Source: Desulfobulbaceae bacterium
GTDB taxonomy: Bacteria; Desulfobacterota; Desulfobulbia; Desulfobulbales; VMSU01
Length of the DNA stretch: 43,828 bases
Assembly: GCA_015231515.1 (NCBI GenBank)
Contig: JADGBM010000013.1
Span: 1-43,828, forward strand
Direction of reading: 5' to 3'
Shown piece after piece: positions 8,150 through 17,414 of the stretch. Positions within the stretch are counted from its first letter, which is position 1. Each line of letters begins with the position of its first letter. The notes beneath the pieces are model-generated. The model did no database searches. It had not been told where the DNA came from and saw only the letters and a list, made by a program, of their open reading frames with translations. The translations under genes were made by a program, and so were the position numbers.

Positions 8150-9094
8150 TCAGGCCGTTTGATCCATGAACTTTTGCAGTAGTTCCGGGGTGTCAATCTG
8201 AAAGCATCTGTGCGCTCCCCCCTTAGGCAACAAGCGTTTCATAAGCCCAGTCAAAACTTTTTTCGGTCCGATTTCAACAAAGGTCTCAACACCCAGATCA
8301 ACCAATCCATTAATAGTTTCATACCACCTCACCATTGAAACAATCTGTTCAACCATCACAGAGCGAATCTTCTGCATGTCTGTTTCAATTGCACCTGTCA
8401 CATTGAAAAAAACCGGGACCTCAGGATCACGCATCTCGACGCTGGCAAATTCACACTCAAACTCCGCCACAGCCTCATTCATCAACGGACTATGGTTGGC
8501 AATACTCACATTTAAAGCAACAGCTTTGCCACCTCTTTCAACAGCAATATCCCCCGCTTTGGCCAGCGAGTCCTTTGTTCCAGACAATACTATCTGTTGA
8601 GCCGAATTATAATTCCCTATACTGATTTGGTCGGGGCAGGCCAACACCTTGAGAATACCTTCAACTTCGGCAATCGACAGTCCCAGTATAGCCATCATGG
8701 CACCTGGATTCCGTGCTCCGGTTTCACCCATAATTCGACCTCGAGCCGCTACAAGTCTGAGGGTGTCTTCAAGAGTTAAAATTCCTGCCGCACATAGCGC
8801 CGAATATTCACCGAGACTGTGTCCGGCAAAATAATCTGCTTTCAAACCAGCTTTTTGAGCAACCTTCCAACTCAACAGATTGACAGCGGTAAGTGCCGGC
8901 TGAAGACATACTGCTGCAGTCAACTCTTCCATCGGGCCTTCAAAACACAGTGATTTCAAGGGAAAACCACTAATAGCTTCTGCCTGCGCCAGAATTGCTG
9001 CCGCATCAGTATCTGCTTGAACAAACTCACTTCCCATTCCAATATATTGGGACCCCTGCCCAGGAAACAATACCGCAACTTTTCCAGAGTTCAT
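8150..9094 (-). CDS. fabD: Malonyl-CoA:ACP transacylase
   Basis: Transfers malonyl from CoA to acyl carrier protein for fatty acid synthesis. The 314-residue product starts KVAVLFPGQGSQYIGMG, has the nucleophile in GHSLGEYSAL (Ser93), an ARG..M segment near residue 118, and the catalytic His in SIANHSPLM (His201). The C-terminal VETFVEIGPKKVLTGLMKR is standard. A GGTGA ribosome site precedes the ATG. It follows lspA by 34 bases, away from the usual fab cluster, so other fab genes must lie elsewhere. Confidence 0.97.
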   Translation of the reverse strand: MNSGKVAVLFPGQGSQYIGMGSEFVQADTDAAAILAQAEAISGFPLKSLCFEGPMEELTAAVCLQPALTAVNLLSWKVAQKAGLKADYFAGHSLGEYSALCAAGILTLEDTLRLVAARGRIMGETGARNPGAMMAILGLSIAEVEGILKVLACPDQISIGNYNSAQQIVLSGTKDSLAKAGDIAVERGGKAVALNVSIANHSPLMNEAVAEFECEFASVEMRDPEVPVFFNVTGAIETDMQKIRSVMVEQIVSMVRWYETINGLVDLGVETFVEIGPKKVLTGLMKRLLPKGGAHRCFQIDTPELLQKFMDQTA

Positions 9095-9128
9095 CGCTTA
9101 TTTCACCTTTATTTCAAAACGAATCTTG

Positions 9129-9611
9129 TTAAAACTGAAGTTTCTTCTGCTTTTTACTAAGAAAGAGATGCCCCATGACAAACAAGGCAACACCGACAGT
9201 GATAGCCGAATCAGCAACATTGAAGACAGGCCAATGATAGTCATTCACATAGAAATCCAAAAAATCGATCACCGCCCCCAAGCGCAGGCGATCAATAAGA
9301 TTGCCGATAGCCCCGCTGGCAATAAGACAAATCGAAAAACCGTACAGACGCGACTCGTCCTTAAACTGTTTATAGGCGGTGACCAGAAAGACCAGAGCTA
9401 CAATTGCCACAACCACAAAAAAGATATGCCGCCAAGGGCCATAATCACCATTTAAAAATCCAAAAGCCGCGCCGCGATTGGTAATAAAAGTCAGATTGAA
9501 AAAACCTGGCACAATTATTTTACTCTCGTAAAGCGCAAAATTATCAACAATCCACAACTTGGTAAGCTGATCACAGGCGATAATTAAAAATATCAGGAGT
9601 GCTGCATACAT
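9129..9611 (-). CDS. lspA: Lipoprotein signal peptidase (signal peptidase II)
   Basis: Inner-membrane aspartyl protease that removes signal peptides from prolipoproteins. The 160 residues have four hydrophobic segments (about 2-14, 60-80, 90-107 and 131-150). The catalytic pair is expected at Asp116 in GNLIDRLRLGAVIDFLDF and Asp134 in NVADSAI. The TNRGAAFGFL motif is also present. It starts five bases after the ileS stop, with an AAAAGG site inside the end of ileS. The ileS-lspA pair is common in proteobacteria. Confidence 0.97.
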   Translation of the reverse strand: MYAALLIFLIIACDQLTKLWIVDNFALYESKIIVPGFFNLTFITNRGAAFGFLNGDYGPWRHIFFVVVAIVALVFLVTAYKQFKDESRLYGFSICLIASGAIGNLIDRLRLGAVIDFLDFYVNDYHWPVFNVADSAITVGVALFVMGHLFLSKKQKKLQF

Positions 9612-9616
9612 GCGTT

Positions 9617-12421
9617 TTAGCCTTTTATGATATCGACAAACCCGATCTCGGCCAGGACGCCCACACAGCGTTCACAGGCGACGGGGTGCAAAGCATCCAG
9701 CCCTACCGACTGGCTTCGAGTCCAACAGCGTTCACATTTTTCACCACTGGCAGCCTCAACTAAAACTTCTACCCCTGTAAACTCACCAGTATCAACTTCC
9801 CCACCCAACGCATCAACCTTTACCAGTTCAGAAACAATGCAAATATTCTGCAATGTCTCCCATTTATCAGCAAGAAACTCTTCTAACTTCTGGGGCACCT
9901 TCACAGAAACTCGTGCTTCAAGGGAGTGACCAATAACCTTCTCAGCACGAGCAACCTCAAGGGCCTTGGTAATATCTTTTCGAACCTGAATTAACTCCTC
10001 CCATTTTTCGTCCAGATCGGCACGTACATATTCCTTGTGAGCTGCCGGAAATGCAGCAAGAGCCGGATCTTGTTCACGATCTGGCGACTCCGGCAGGTAC
10101 TCCCAGGCATCGGCGACAGTAAAGGCCAGAACAGGTGCCATCAAGCGCAAAAGACCTTCGGCCAGATCGTAAAGCACAGACTGCGCCGCCCGGCGACTTA
10201 CTGATTTTGGCGCTGAGGTGTACAACCTGTCTTTTTGAATATCAAGATAAAAAGAGCTCATCGTTACCACACAAAAATTCTGCAAAGCCTGAAAAATTGA
10301 ATGAAACTCAAAGGTTTCATAGGCTCTCATTATCTTTATCCGCAACTGTTCAAACTGCGACAAAGCCCATTTATCAATTTCCGTCAACTCATCATAAGCC
10401 ACAACATCGGTTGCCGGGTTGAAGTCATTCAAGTTACCCAGGAGATAGCGAATAGTATTACGAATCTTGCGATAGGCATCTGAGAGATGGCCTAGAATTT
10501 CATCTGAAATTTTTACCTCATCCCGGTAATCCTCTGAGGCAACCCAGAGGCGAAGAATCTCAGCGCCATACTTATTTATAACCTTTTCAGGGGCAACGAC
10601 GTTACCCACACTTTTAGACATCTTCTTGCCTTTAGAGTCCACCACAAAACCATGGGTTAACACCCCTTTATACGGCGCCCTGCCTCTGGTGCCAACTGAT
10701 GCAATAAGCGAACTCTGAAACCAGCCACGATGCTGATCACTGCCCTCAAGATACAAATCTGCCGGTGAGTCAAGCTCCGGCCTATCCTCAAGGACTGCGG
10801 CATGGCTGGTACCTGAATCAAACCAGACATCAAGAATATCCTCTTCTTTCTGAAAAGTCTGGCTACCGCATTGACAGGTAAGTTCGCCGGTAAACTCCTT
10901 CACATCTTTAGAAAACCAGGCGTCAGCACCCTCTTTAAGGAATAGCTCATCAATCCGTTTGTTTATGGCCTCGGTATTAGCAACTGTGCCACACTGACTG
11001 CATAAAATAGCAGTAATCGGCACACCCCAGGCACGTTGACGAGACAGGCACCAGTCCGGCCTCGACTCCACCATTCCGTATATTCGCTCCATGCCCCATT
11101 TTGGGGTCCAGTTAACCGTCTCAATAGCCTCCAAGGCCTTTTTGCGAAGATCATTTTCATCCATGGAGATAAACCACTGCTCGGTGGCCCGAAACATCAC
11201 CGGCTTCTTGCATCGCCAACAATGCGGAAAACTATGCGACATTTTTGCCTGGGCAACTAAAGCTCCGCTGTCTCTGAGGTCATCACAGATTAACGAATTT
11301 GCCTCCGTGGTTTTCATGCCCGCATATCTGCCCGCTTCCGAGGTAAAAACGCCGCAGTTATCAACTGGGGAGAGCACCTCAAGCCCGTACTTCAAACCAG
11401 TGATATAATCCTCTCGACCATGGCCCGGGGCAGTATGTACACATCCGGAGCCTGTATCAAGCGTCACATAATCAGCAAAAACTATGAGCGATTCTCTATC
11501 AATAAATGGATGTCGGCATTTCAAACCCTCAAGTTTTGCAGATGGAAAATCAGCCACTTTACTGTACTCATCAACTCCTGCCGCTTTCATTACCGACTCA
11601 ATCAGTTCTTCTGCAACAATTAATACCTCACTGCCTACTTTAACAGCAGCATAGGTGAAATCCTGATGCAGGGCCACGGCCAAATTCGCCGGCAACGTCC
11701 ATGGAGTCGTGGTCCAGATAACAACAGAAACTGTTTCTCCGGCAAGTTCAGGGATTCGATCTCCAAGGTCTTCAGCGAACTTGAATTTCACAAATATTGA
11801 GTACGAAGTATGATCAGCATAATCAACTTCAGCCTCAGCCAAGGCCGTGGCGCATGAGGAACACCAATGAACAGGCTTCTTACTGCGAACCACTGCCCCG
11901 GAGATCAAAAACTGATTAAACTCACGGGCAATTGCCGCTTCATAACGATAGTCGATGGTAAGATAGGGGTTCTCCCAATCACCAAGAACTCCAAGACGCT
12001 TAAACTCATCGCGCTGCGCCTTGATCCATTTTCCGGCATACGTCCGACAGGCATTACGGAAAGCAAGTTTGCTGATAACCTTCTTCTTTTCGCCTAACTC
12101 CTTGTCGACATTGTGCTCAATCGGCAAGCCATGGCAATCCCAGCCCGGAATATAGGAACAGTGGTGGCCCGACATTCGCTTGGAGCGAAGGATAATATCC
12201 TTTAAAATTTTATTTAAGGCATGACCGATATGAATATGCCCGTTAGCGTAAGGAGGGCCATCATGAAGTATATAGGCAGGACGACCTTTGGTGCTTTGCT
12301 GAACCTTTTCGTAAAGGTGTTCTTTTTCCCATTTCGCCAGAAATTCAGGCTCACGCTGGGCAAGATTTGCCTTCATTTTAAACTTTGTATCAGGTAGATT
12401 CAGAGTGGATCGATAATCCAT
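9617..12421 (-). CDS. ileS: Isoleucyl-tRNA synthetase
   Basis: Charges tRNA-Ile. The 934-residue class I enzyme has GHIHIGHALNK (HIGH motif, near residue 64), WDCHGLPIE, the CP1 editing region (TTTPWTLPANLAVA and TGSGCVHTAPGHG), DVWFDSGTSH, and KKMSKSVGN (KMSKS motif, near residue 600). A C-terminal zinc site C..CW.......C..C is seen near residues 893-920. All regions are intact and the length is that of the bacterial type. It is transcribed away from the cooC-like gene, with a 266-base spacer. Confidence 0.98.
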   Translation of the reverse strand: MDYRSTLNLPDTKFKMKANLAQREPEFLAKWEKEHLYEKVQQSTKGRPAYILHDGPPYANGHIHIGHALNKILKDIILRSKRMSGHHCSYIPGWDCHGLPIEHNVDKELGEKKKVISKLAFRNACRTYAGKWIKAQRDEFKRLGVLGDWENPYLTIDYRYEAAIAREFNQFLISGAVVRSKKPVHWCSSCATALAEAEVDYADHTSYSIFVKFKFAEDLGDRIPELAGETVSVVIWTTTPWTLPANLAVALHQDFTYAAVKVGSEVLIVAEELIESVMKAAGVDEYSKVADFPSAKLEGLKCRHPFIDRESLIVFADYVTLDTGSGCVHTAPGHGREDYITGLKYGLEVLSPVDNCGVFTSEAGRYAGMKTTEANSLICDDLRDSGALVAQAKMSHSFPHCWRCKKPVMFRATEQWFISMDENDLRKKALEAIETVNWTPKWGMERIYGMVESRPDWCLSRQRAWGVPITAILCSQCGTVANTEAINKRIDELFLKEGADAWFSKDVKEFTGELTCQCGSQTFQKEEDILDVWFDSGTSHAAVLEDRPELDSPADLYLEGSDQHRGWFQSSLIASVGTRGRAPYKGVLTHGFVVDSKGKKMSKSVGNVVAPEKVINKYGAEILRLWVASEDYRDEVKISDEILGHLSDAYRKIRNTIRYLLGNLNDFNPATDVVAYDELTEIDKWALSQFEQLRIKIMRAYETFEFHSIFQALQNFCVVTMSSFYLDIQKDRLYTSAPKSVSRRAAQSVLYDLAEGLLRLMAPVLAFTVADAWEYLPESPDREQDPALAAFPAAHKEYVRADLDEKWEELIQVRKDITKALEVARAEKVIGHSLEARVSVKVPQKLEEFLADKWETLQNICIVSELVKVDALGGEVDTGEFTGVEVLVEAASGEKCERCWTRSQSVGLDALHPVACERCVGVLAEIGFVDIIKG

Positions 12422-12582
12422 TTGTGTAACTCCAATATGTGATGGAAAACGTTAATTTGCAAAACAGAGAAAGATACCAGCAACGGCTTAATTTGCAAGG
12501 CTAAAATTATGGTTTTCAGATCAATGTTTGCGGGCTATAGTTTTAAAGCAAATCGTGAAATCTATCCATGCACCACCGAGTG

Positions 12583-12644
12583 CACAGAGATCGCAGAGAA
12601 ATATTTTTTTATCCCAACCCTCTGTGTTCTCCGTGATCTCTGTG
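12583..12644. repeat. Inverted repeat, CACAGAGATC type
   Basis: CACAGAGATCGCAGAGAA (12583-12600) and TTCTCCGTGATCTCTGTG (12627-12644) pair at 16 of 18 positions around a 26-base loop with a run of seven T. It lies in the spacer between divergent ileS and the cooC-like gene, ending about 43 bases before the latter. Its sequence style recalls short palindromic repeats scattered through some environmental proteobacterial genomes. That is a recollection and not shown by this window, which has one copy. Confidence 0.75.
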
Positions 12645-12687
12645 TTAAGAAATAATAATTTCATACTATTCAACTACGGAGAGAATA

Positions 12688-13443
12688 ATGCCGAAACTAA
12701 TTGCTATGGCTGGTAAGGGAGGGGTTGGCAAGACTACAATAACCGCCCTGCTTATCAAATATATGGTCGAGAACAAACTGACCCCTATTTTAGTGGTCGA
12801 TGCCGATCCCAATACTAACTTAAATGAGCTCCTGGCTTTAGATGTGCGGACGACCATTGGCCAGATCCGTAAAGAGATAAAAGGTGAGATACCAGCACAC
12901 ATGAGCCGTGACCAGTATATGGAGATGAAAGTGCACCAGTCGCTTATCGAGGAGTCCGGTTTTGACCTGATGGTCATGGGTCAACCTGATGGCCCAGGCT
13001 GTTATTGCGCCGCCAATCAGTTTCTGTCCATGACCATGGATCACCTGACCGACAACTACAAATACATTCTGGTGGACAACGAAGCAGGCATGGAACATTT
13101 GAGCCGCATGAATCTTACCCTTATTGACCACCTTCTGGTTATCTCTGATCCTTCCGCTCGTGGCATCATGACTGCTGGCCGAATTTCTGAGATAACCGAG
13201 CCCTTAAAACTTGATGTTCGAAACAAAAAACTTATCGTCAACCGCGTACCAGACCCTGAACCGGAACTGCTCATTGCTAAAATCAATGAGACCGTTGAAC
13301 ACTCCGGCCTGCAGTTGGGCGGCCTTCTTCATGCCAGCCCTGAATTGGTTGAGCAGGAGCTGAGCGGCGGATCATACCTTGAACTGAGCAGTGATATACC
13401 GGCAATCAAAGAGGCCTATAAAATATTTGATTCTCTATTCTAA
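12688..13443 (+). CDS. cooC: CooC-family nickel-insertion ATPase
   Basis: Predicted P-loop ATPase that helps load nickel into carbon monoxide dehydrogenase or acetyl-CoA synthase. The 251 residues begin with the deviant Walker A AGKGGVGKTTI, then VVDADPNTNL. The family Cys-x-Cys pair is present in GPGCYCAAN (Cys105, Cys107), which in CooC binds metal at the dimer interface. LVDNEAGMEHLSR is the Walker B/switch region. A good GGAG site precedes the ATG. No CODH gene lies in the window, so the client is unknown. A related MinD-like ATPase with another client is possible. Transcription likely ends at the hairpin at 13534-13572. Confidence 0.85.
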   Translation: MPKLIAMAGKGGVGKTTITALLIKYMVENKLTPILVVDADPNTNLNELLALDVRTTIGQIRKEIKGEIPAHMSRDQYMEMKVHQSLIEESGFDLMVMGQPDGPGCYCAANQFLSMTMDHLTDNYKYILVDNEAGMEHLSRMNLTLIDHLLVISDPSARGIMTAGRISEITEPLKLDVRNKKLIVNRVPDPEPELLIAKINETVEHSGLQLGGLLHASPELVEQELSGGSYLELSSDIPAIKEAYKIFDSLF

Positions 13444-13533
13444 TAGCGGATAGCGGAATTTGGCCCGCAGCCATACTCTTATCAACAGCAATTTAGAGTT
13501 TCTCTGAATTCCCCAACAGGCTCATAATAAAAA

Positions 13534-13572
13534 AGAAACCCCGAGCAATGCGTTGCATGTCTCGGGGTTTCT
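13534..13572. terminator. Bidirectional terminator between cooC and flgE
   Basis: AGAAACCCCGAG (13534-13545) pairs perfectly with CTCGGGGTTTCT (13561-13572). The plus strand continues TCTAAATCTC, and the minus strand continues TTTTTTATTATG after the stem. The convergent genes cooC and flgE end on either side, so it probably stops both. Termination should be stronger for flgE because of its U-run. Confidence 0.88.
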
Positions 13573-13598
13573 TCTAAATCTCAATTCCGAAATCAAAA

Positions 13599-16565
13599 CT
13601 AGCGCTTGATATTAATGAGGTCATTTAGCATATCATCAGTTGTGGTGATAATTTTTGAGTTAGCCTGAAAACCACGCTGCACAGTTATCAATTTAACAAA
13701 TTCGGTTCCCAAATCTACATTGGACTGTTCCAAAGCATTCGGCGCTATCGACCCTAAACCGTTTGATCCCGGGGCGCCTGTCACCGGCGCACCTGATTGG
13801 GTCGTTTCAGAGAAGATATTGCCACCCTCTTTCCGCAGTCCTGCCAGATTACTGAAATTGGCCAGAGCCACCTGGGCCTTTTTCAAGACCTGCCCGTTTG
13901 AGTAATGCCCGGTAATAACCCCTTCCACATCCACGGAAACTGACTGCAAAAAGCCAGAAGAAAAGCCGTCTTGATCCTGAAAAACAGTCGTTGAGCTATT
14001 GGCGTACTGAGTTGAAGAAAGTGCCTCAGGCTCAAAATTGATGGTCACCACATCTCCGGACTGACTGCCATCCTCGCTGCTTATATCGGCGGCAATAAAT
14101 TCAAAGGAACCCATGCTTGCAGAGGCAGGTGTTGCACCAGCAACATCTGTCACGGTGGTCCATGCCCCGAAAATATCATGCTGAAAATCCACTTCCGTTG
14201 CTGGAGCAATTAATGCTGCAACTTGAGCTGCGGTATAGCCATAGGTTATATCAACAGCGCTTATTCCAAGTTGACTTACAGACGAAACTGTATCAGCTGT
14301 TCGCTCAGTCAATACAAGACGACCGGCATTATCAATTGAGGCCTCACAATCAAAATCACTTTCAAGTTGGTCTAACATACCCTGCACTGTTTTTGGCGGT
14401 GCCGCACCTGTATCGATAACATAGGTGCTTGTTATAGAAGAGCCATCTGTCTTTGTACCGGAAAAGACAATACTGTCGCCATCGTTTACTCCCCTGGGAA
14501 GACCACTATTTACGGCTGACGCACTGTTATCATCATAGACACTGTCCCACTGGGTTGTTGCGGAAATAACTGTTGAGTCACCAGTATTTGTACTAAAGGC
14601 CCGCCCTGGCGAATACACCATTCGTTTCGAAGTAGTTATGTTAATTTGCCCTTCAACAGTATCAGCCTTTACCAAAGTAGTTGCGGCGGCATTATCGATA
14701 AGGCCCCAGGGGTTTGCTGTGCTGGCCCCAACAGCATTATCATACGCTACCGTGACCTCAAGCACTGTCGATTGAGTTACATCAATCACCCGGATATTTC
14801 CCGTAGAGTCCAGCACAGCCTTAACGGTAGAACTTGCCACGGGAGGTGAGCCTGCTGTCCCATCAGCATAAAGATCCGACAAAAATGTTAACAGGTCACT
14901 AATCGTATCACCCACGCCTACAGTAAAGGTCCGCGTTGGATCTGCCACATTTGCAGCAAAAGCTGCCGACCCATCCACAGGCCTTCCTGAAAAGGCAAAC
15001 GTGTCACCCACACCAATTAACTCTGTATCTGTCCCCCGCAACCCAATCAGAGCTGTAGAGGAATCGGTCACTACCGTCGTTCCATTACTGGTAATTCCAG
15101 TGCCTGTTTTAGAATAGGTATTTACATTTGTCTGATATGCACCTCCCCAGGGCGTTGCATTATTGCCTGATATTGTCTCAAAACGAGTGATATACAGACT
15201 TGAATCACCAGAGGTATTATCACTGAGCTTCAGACGACCAGCTGAGTCAATCGAGGCAGAAACACCAAACGTATTTTCAATCTGGGTCAGCATGTCACCA
15301 ATGTTTTTGGTTATGTTGACAGTATAGGTGAGGCGATTCGCCACATCGGAACCATTATCGTAGCCTTCAAAGACAAACATATCCCCTTGAACAATCGTGT
15401 TACCGTTCGAGTCCGCTACATTACCCCAGGTAGTTGCTGAGGTTACAGCTGAAGACACAGACCCACCGGCAGCCAGAACGCGGGCCCCGGAATCACTTAC
15501 TAATATCTGGCGTTCAGTCGTGCTGAGACCCTCATAGCGCCCACCAAAATTTATTTCAACCTGCTGATTTGTTGTATCACCGGTGAAGTTGCTTGGAAAT
15601 TTATAATACGAATCCCCAGCCTCAAGTAAAAGACGATTATCATTTTTGGCCGGATCAACAAAGCCATCTGGCGGAACAGTGAAGGCATCAACCTGAGTCA
15701 GGTTTCCAGAGGTATCAAACTTAATTGTGCCGTAGAGAAGGGCTCCTGCCCCTTTATGATTTTCGTAATTATACCGAGTATCAGGATTATAAATAACTTG
15801 TTCAGCAGCGCTTAATATCCGTAAATCTTCACTGGGGTCACAGGTTATAAGATACTCCCACTCATTATCATTGACTGTACGATCATAAAATATCGAAATA
15901 TCATGACTGGCACCCTTTGAGTCGTAAATCTTGATGGCAGTAGTATAATCATATTTGGTCGAATCAATCGGATCAGAGGGATTAACCGCCGCCGCATTTG
16001 TCCCGTTCCAGTTTGCAAACAGTCGATCTTCGCTTGTCTCGTTGCTCTCCCTTGAGTCTAGGTTCGCTATAACTTCAATAGTCTGAGTAGCAACAGGTGG
16101 GGTATTGGTGCCAATGCCAATATCGCCAATTGTTCCTTCGCGCTCACCGGTTTCAGTAGAAACCTGCCAGCCCTGCACAAAATTACCGACTGGAGTGATT
16201 AAAAACCCTTCCTTATTAAAGCGAAATTCACCCGCCCTCGAATACTGGTCTGCCTCAGTGCTGTCAGCCGCACGCAGCATAAAAAATCCCTGACCGCCAA
16301 TAGCCAGATCGGTTGCCGTTGATGAACTCTCAAAGGAACCCTGGGCAAAAAGCCCGTCAATGGCGCTTAACGTTACACCGCGACCAACCTGGGCCGAACC
16401 AGCGGCTGTCGATACCGACTGCGACAAAACATCCTGAAATGTTGAGCGGCTTGACTTGAAGGCTACTGTATTGACGTTGGCAACGTTATCGCCCAACACT
16501 GTCATTGCCTCTCCCATAGTGCTTAGCCCGCTGATACTTGCATACAAGGAACTTGAAACTCCCAT
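13599..16565 (-). CDS. flgE: Flagellar hook protein FlgE, enlarged
   Basis: Subunit of the flagellar hook, exported by the flagellar type III system. The N-terminus (SLYASISGLSTMGEAMTVLGDNVANVNTVAFK) and the C-terminus (EFVKLITVQRGFQANSKIITTTDDMLNDL) are the D0/D1 segments of hook proteins. DLAIGGQGFFML is also typical. At 988 residues it is more than twice the roughly 400 of enterobacterial FlgE. The extra mass is residues about 365-790, which hold three related units (near 375-475, 500-620 and 665-775). Each unit has a GD.F.F(S/E)G stretch, and units 1 and 3 also share a (S/A)SID.AGRL.L stretch. It is the last gene of the fliK-flgD-flgE run. Confidence 0.95.
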   Translation of the reverse strand: MGVSSSLYASISGLSTMGEAMTVLGDNVANVNTVAFKSSRSTFQDVLSQSVSTAAGSAQVGRGVTLSAIDGLFAQGSFESSSTATDLAIGGQGFFMLRAADSTEADQYSRAGEFRFNKEGFLITPVGNFVQGWQVSTETGEREGTIGDIGIGTNTPPVATQTIEVIANLDSRESNETSEDRLFANWNGTNAAAVNPSDPIDSTKYDYTTAIKIYDSKGASHDISIFYDRTVNDNEWEYLITCDPSEDLRILSAAEQVIYNPDTRYNYENHKGAGALLYGTIKFDTSGNLTQVDAFTVPPDGFVDPAKNDNRLLLEAGDSYYKFPSNFTGDTTNQQVEINFGGRYEGLSTTERQILVSDSGARVLAAGGSVSSAVTSATTWGNVADSNGNTIVQGDMFVFEGYDNGSDVANRLTYTVNITKNIGDMLTQIENTFGVSASIDSAGRLKLSDNTSGDSSLYITRFETISGNNATPWGGAYQTNVNTYSKTGTGITSNGTTVVTDSSTALIGLRGTDTELIGVGDTFAFSGRPVDGSAAFAANVADPTRTFTVGVGDTISDLLTFLSDLYADGTAGSPPVASSTVKAVLDSTGNIRVIDVTQSTVLEVTVAYDNAVGASTANPWGLIDNAAATTLVKADTVEGQINITTSKRMVYSPGRAFSTNTGDSTVISATTQWDSVYDDNSASAVNSGLPRGVNDGDSIVFSGTKTDGSSITSTYVIDTGAAPPKTVQGMLDQLESDFDCEASIDNAGRLVLTERTADTVSSVSQLGISAVDITYGYTAAQVAALIAPATEVDFQHDIFGAWTTVTDVAGATPASASMGSFEFIAADISSEDGSQSGDVVTINFEPEALSSTQYANSSTTVFQDQDGFSSGFLQSVSVDVEGVITGHYSNGQVLKKAQVALANFSNLAGLRKEGGNIFSETTQSGAPVTGAPGSNGLGSIAPNALEQSNVDLGTEFVKLITVQRGFQANSKIITTTDDMLNDLINIKR

Positions 16566-16658
16566 TGCCTACCTCCTGTTTTCCCTATAAAATAAATTCA
16601 CGTTAGTATCTGTTTTTAGTGCTTCAAGGATTTCGCTTAACAATAAGCAAAGTCCTCA

Positions 16659-17315
16659 TTACTTAACTTTAATAATGTCTGAAACTCCGGCCTCGATGGA
16701 GTCATCCAAAATCATGCTGACGATGCCACCTTCAAAATTTATTCCCGTAACTTTCCCCGTCGTGCGGTAGTCAACATCAACAATCTCACCGGTTGATTTC
16801 ATTGCCTTCACCTTGTACGTGTATGGACCGTCTTTTACCTGATTGCCGGCCAAATCAAGACCATCCCATTCAATTTCATAGGTCCCAGGGCCCTGACGAC
16901 CTTGAGTATCCTGCCAAACGATATGATCCCCGACATCATAAATCTCAACTACTACGCTTTCGGCATTATCGATTAGAACAAACTCTGTCGGGTTAGCCTT
17001 TCCATCTACCACACCAATCGAATTACCGGAGATCTGTACTTCGCTATCAAGCAGAGTTAGGAGTTGCAAATTATTCTGTGAGGTCTGGTATTCGAGGAGT
17101 TTTTCCATATTCTCGCTCATCTGCATCGTTGCTTCCATGTTACTGAACTCTGCAAGCTGTGAGGCCATCTCGTAACTGTCCATGGGCTTCATAGGATCTT
17201 GATACTGCAACTGGGTTATGAACAGCGTCATAAAGTCACTCTTCTGAAGATCCTTTTGCCCTACAGCATCTTTAGGCTGCACTAAGGCTGACTGTGTAAC
17301 ACCTGTAATTGACAT
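16659..17315 (-). CDS. flgD: Flagellar hook-capping protein FlgD
   Basis: Scaffold that caps the growing hook and is then discarded. The 218 residues include the conserved N-terminal stretch KSDFMTLFITQLQYQDPMKP followed by MASQLAEFSNMEAT. Further on are a tudor-like and an FnIII-like region (GPGTYEIEWDGLDLAGNQVKDGPYTYKV). Length and order match FlgD. It lies between fliK and flgE, with a long hairpin in the fliK-flgD gap. Confidence 0.96.
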   Translation of the reverse strand: MSITGVTQSALVQPKDAVGQKDLQKSDFMTLFITQLQYQDPMKPMDSYEMASQLAEFSNMEATMQMSENMEKLLEYQTSQNNLQLLTLLDSEVQISGNSIGVVDGKANPTEFVLIDNAESVVVEIYDVGDHIVWQDTQGRQGPGTYEIEWDGLDLAGNQVKDGPYTYKVKAMKSTGEIVDVDYRTTGKVTGINFEGGIVSMILDDSIEAGVSDIIKVK

Positions 17316-17354
17316 CTCATATCTCCCTAAGATTTAACCCCGATGAACGGGATA

Positions 17355-17414
17355 AGTGCCTTTCGCAGAGTATTTTCTTGTAAAAAAAAACAAGAAAATA
17401 CTCTGTAAGGCACT
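17355..17414 (-). promoter_or_regulatory. Long AT-rich hairpin between fliK and flgD
   Basis: The minus strand contains CAGAGTATTTTCTTGT, nine T, then its exact complement ACAAGAAAATACTCTG, giving a 16-base perfect stem. AGTGCCTT and AAGGCACT extend it beyond a small internal loop. It begins two bases inside the fliK stop codon and ends about 40 bases before flgD. The U-run is in the loop and not after the stem, so it is not a standard terminator. A role in mRNA processing or stability is possible. Confidence 0.7.

Noticed and set aside
12434-12462. TTGCAA-17-CATATT promoter for ileS
   Set aside because: The start would leave a leader too short to contain the TTGGAG ribosome site, so the match is probably chance.
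17355-17414. Rho-independent terminator after fliK
   Set aside because: The U-run is in the loop and the stem is followed by TATCCCGTTCATC, not U-rich, so flgD is likely still in the transcript.
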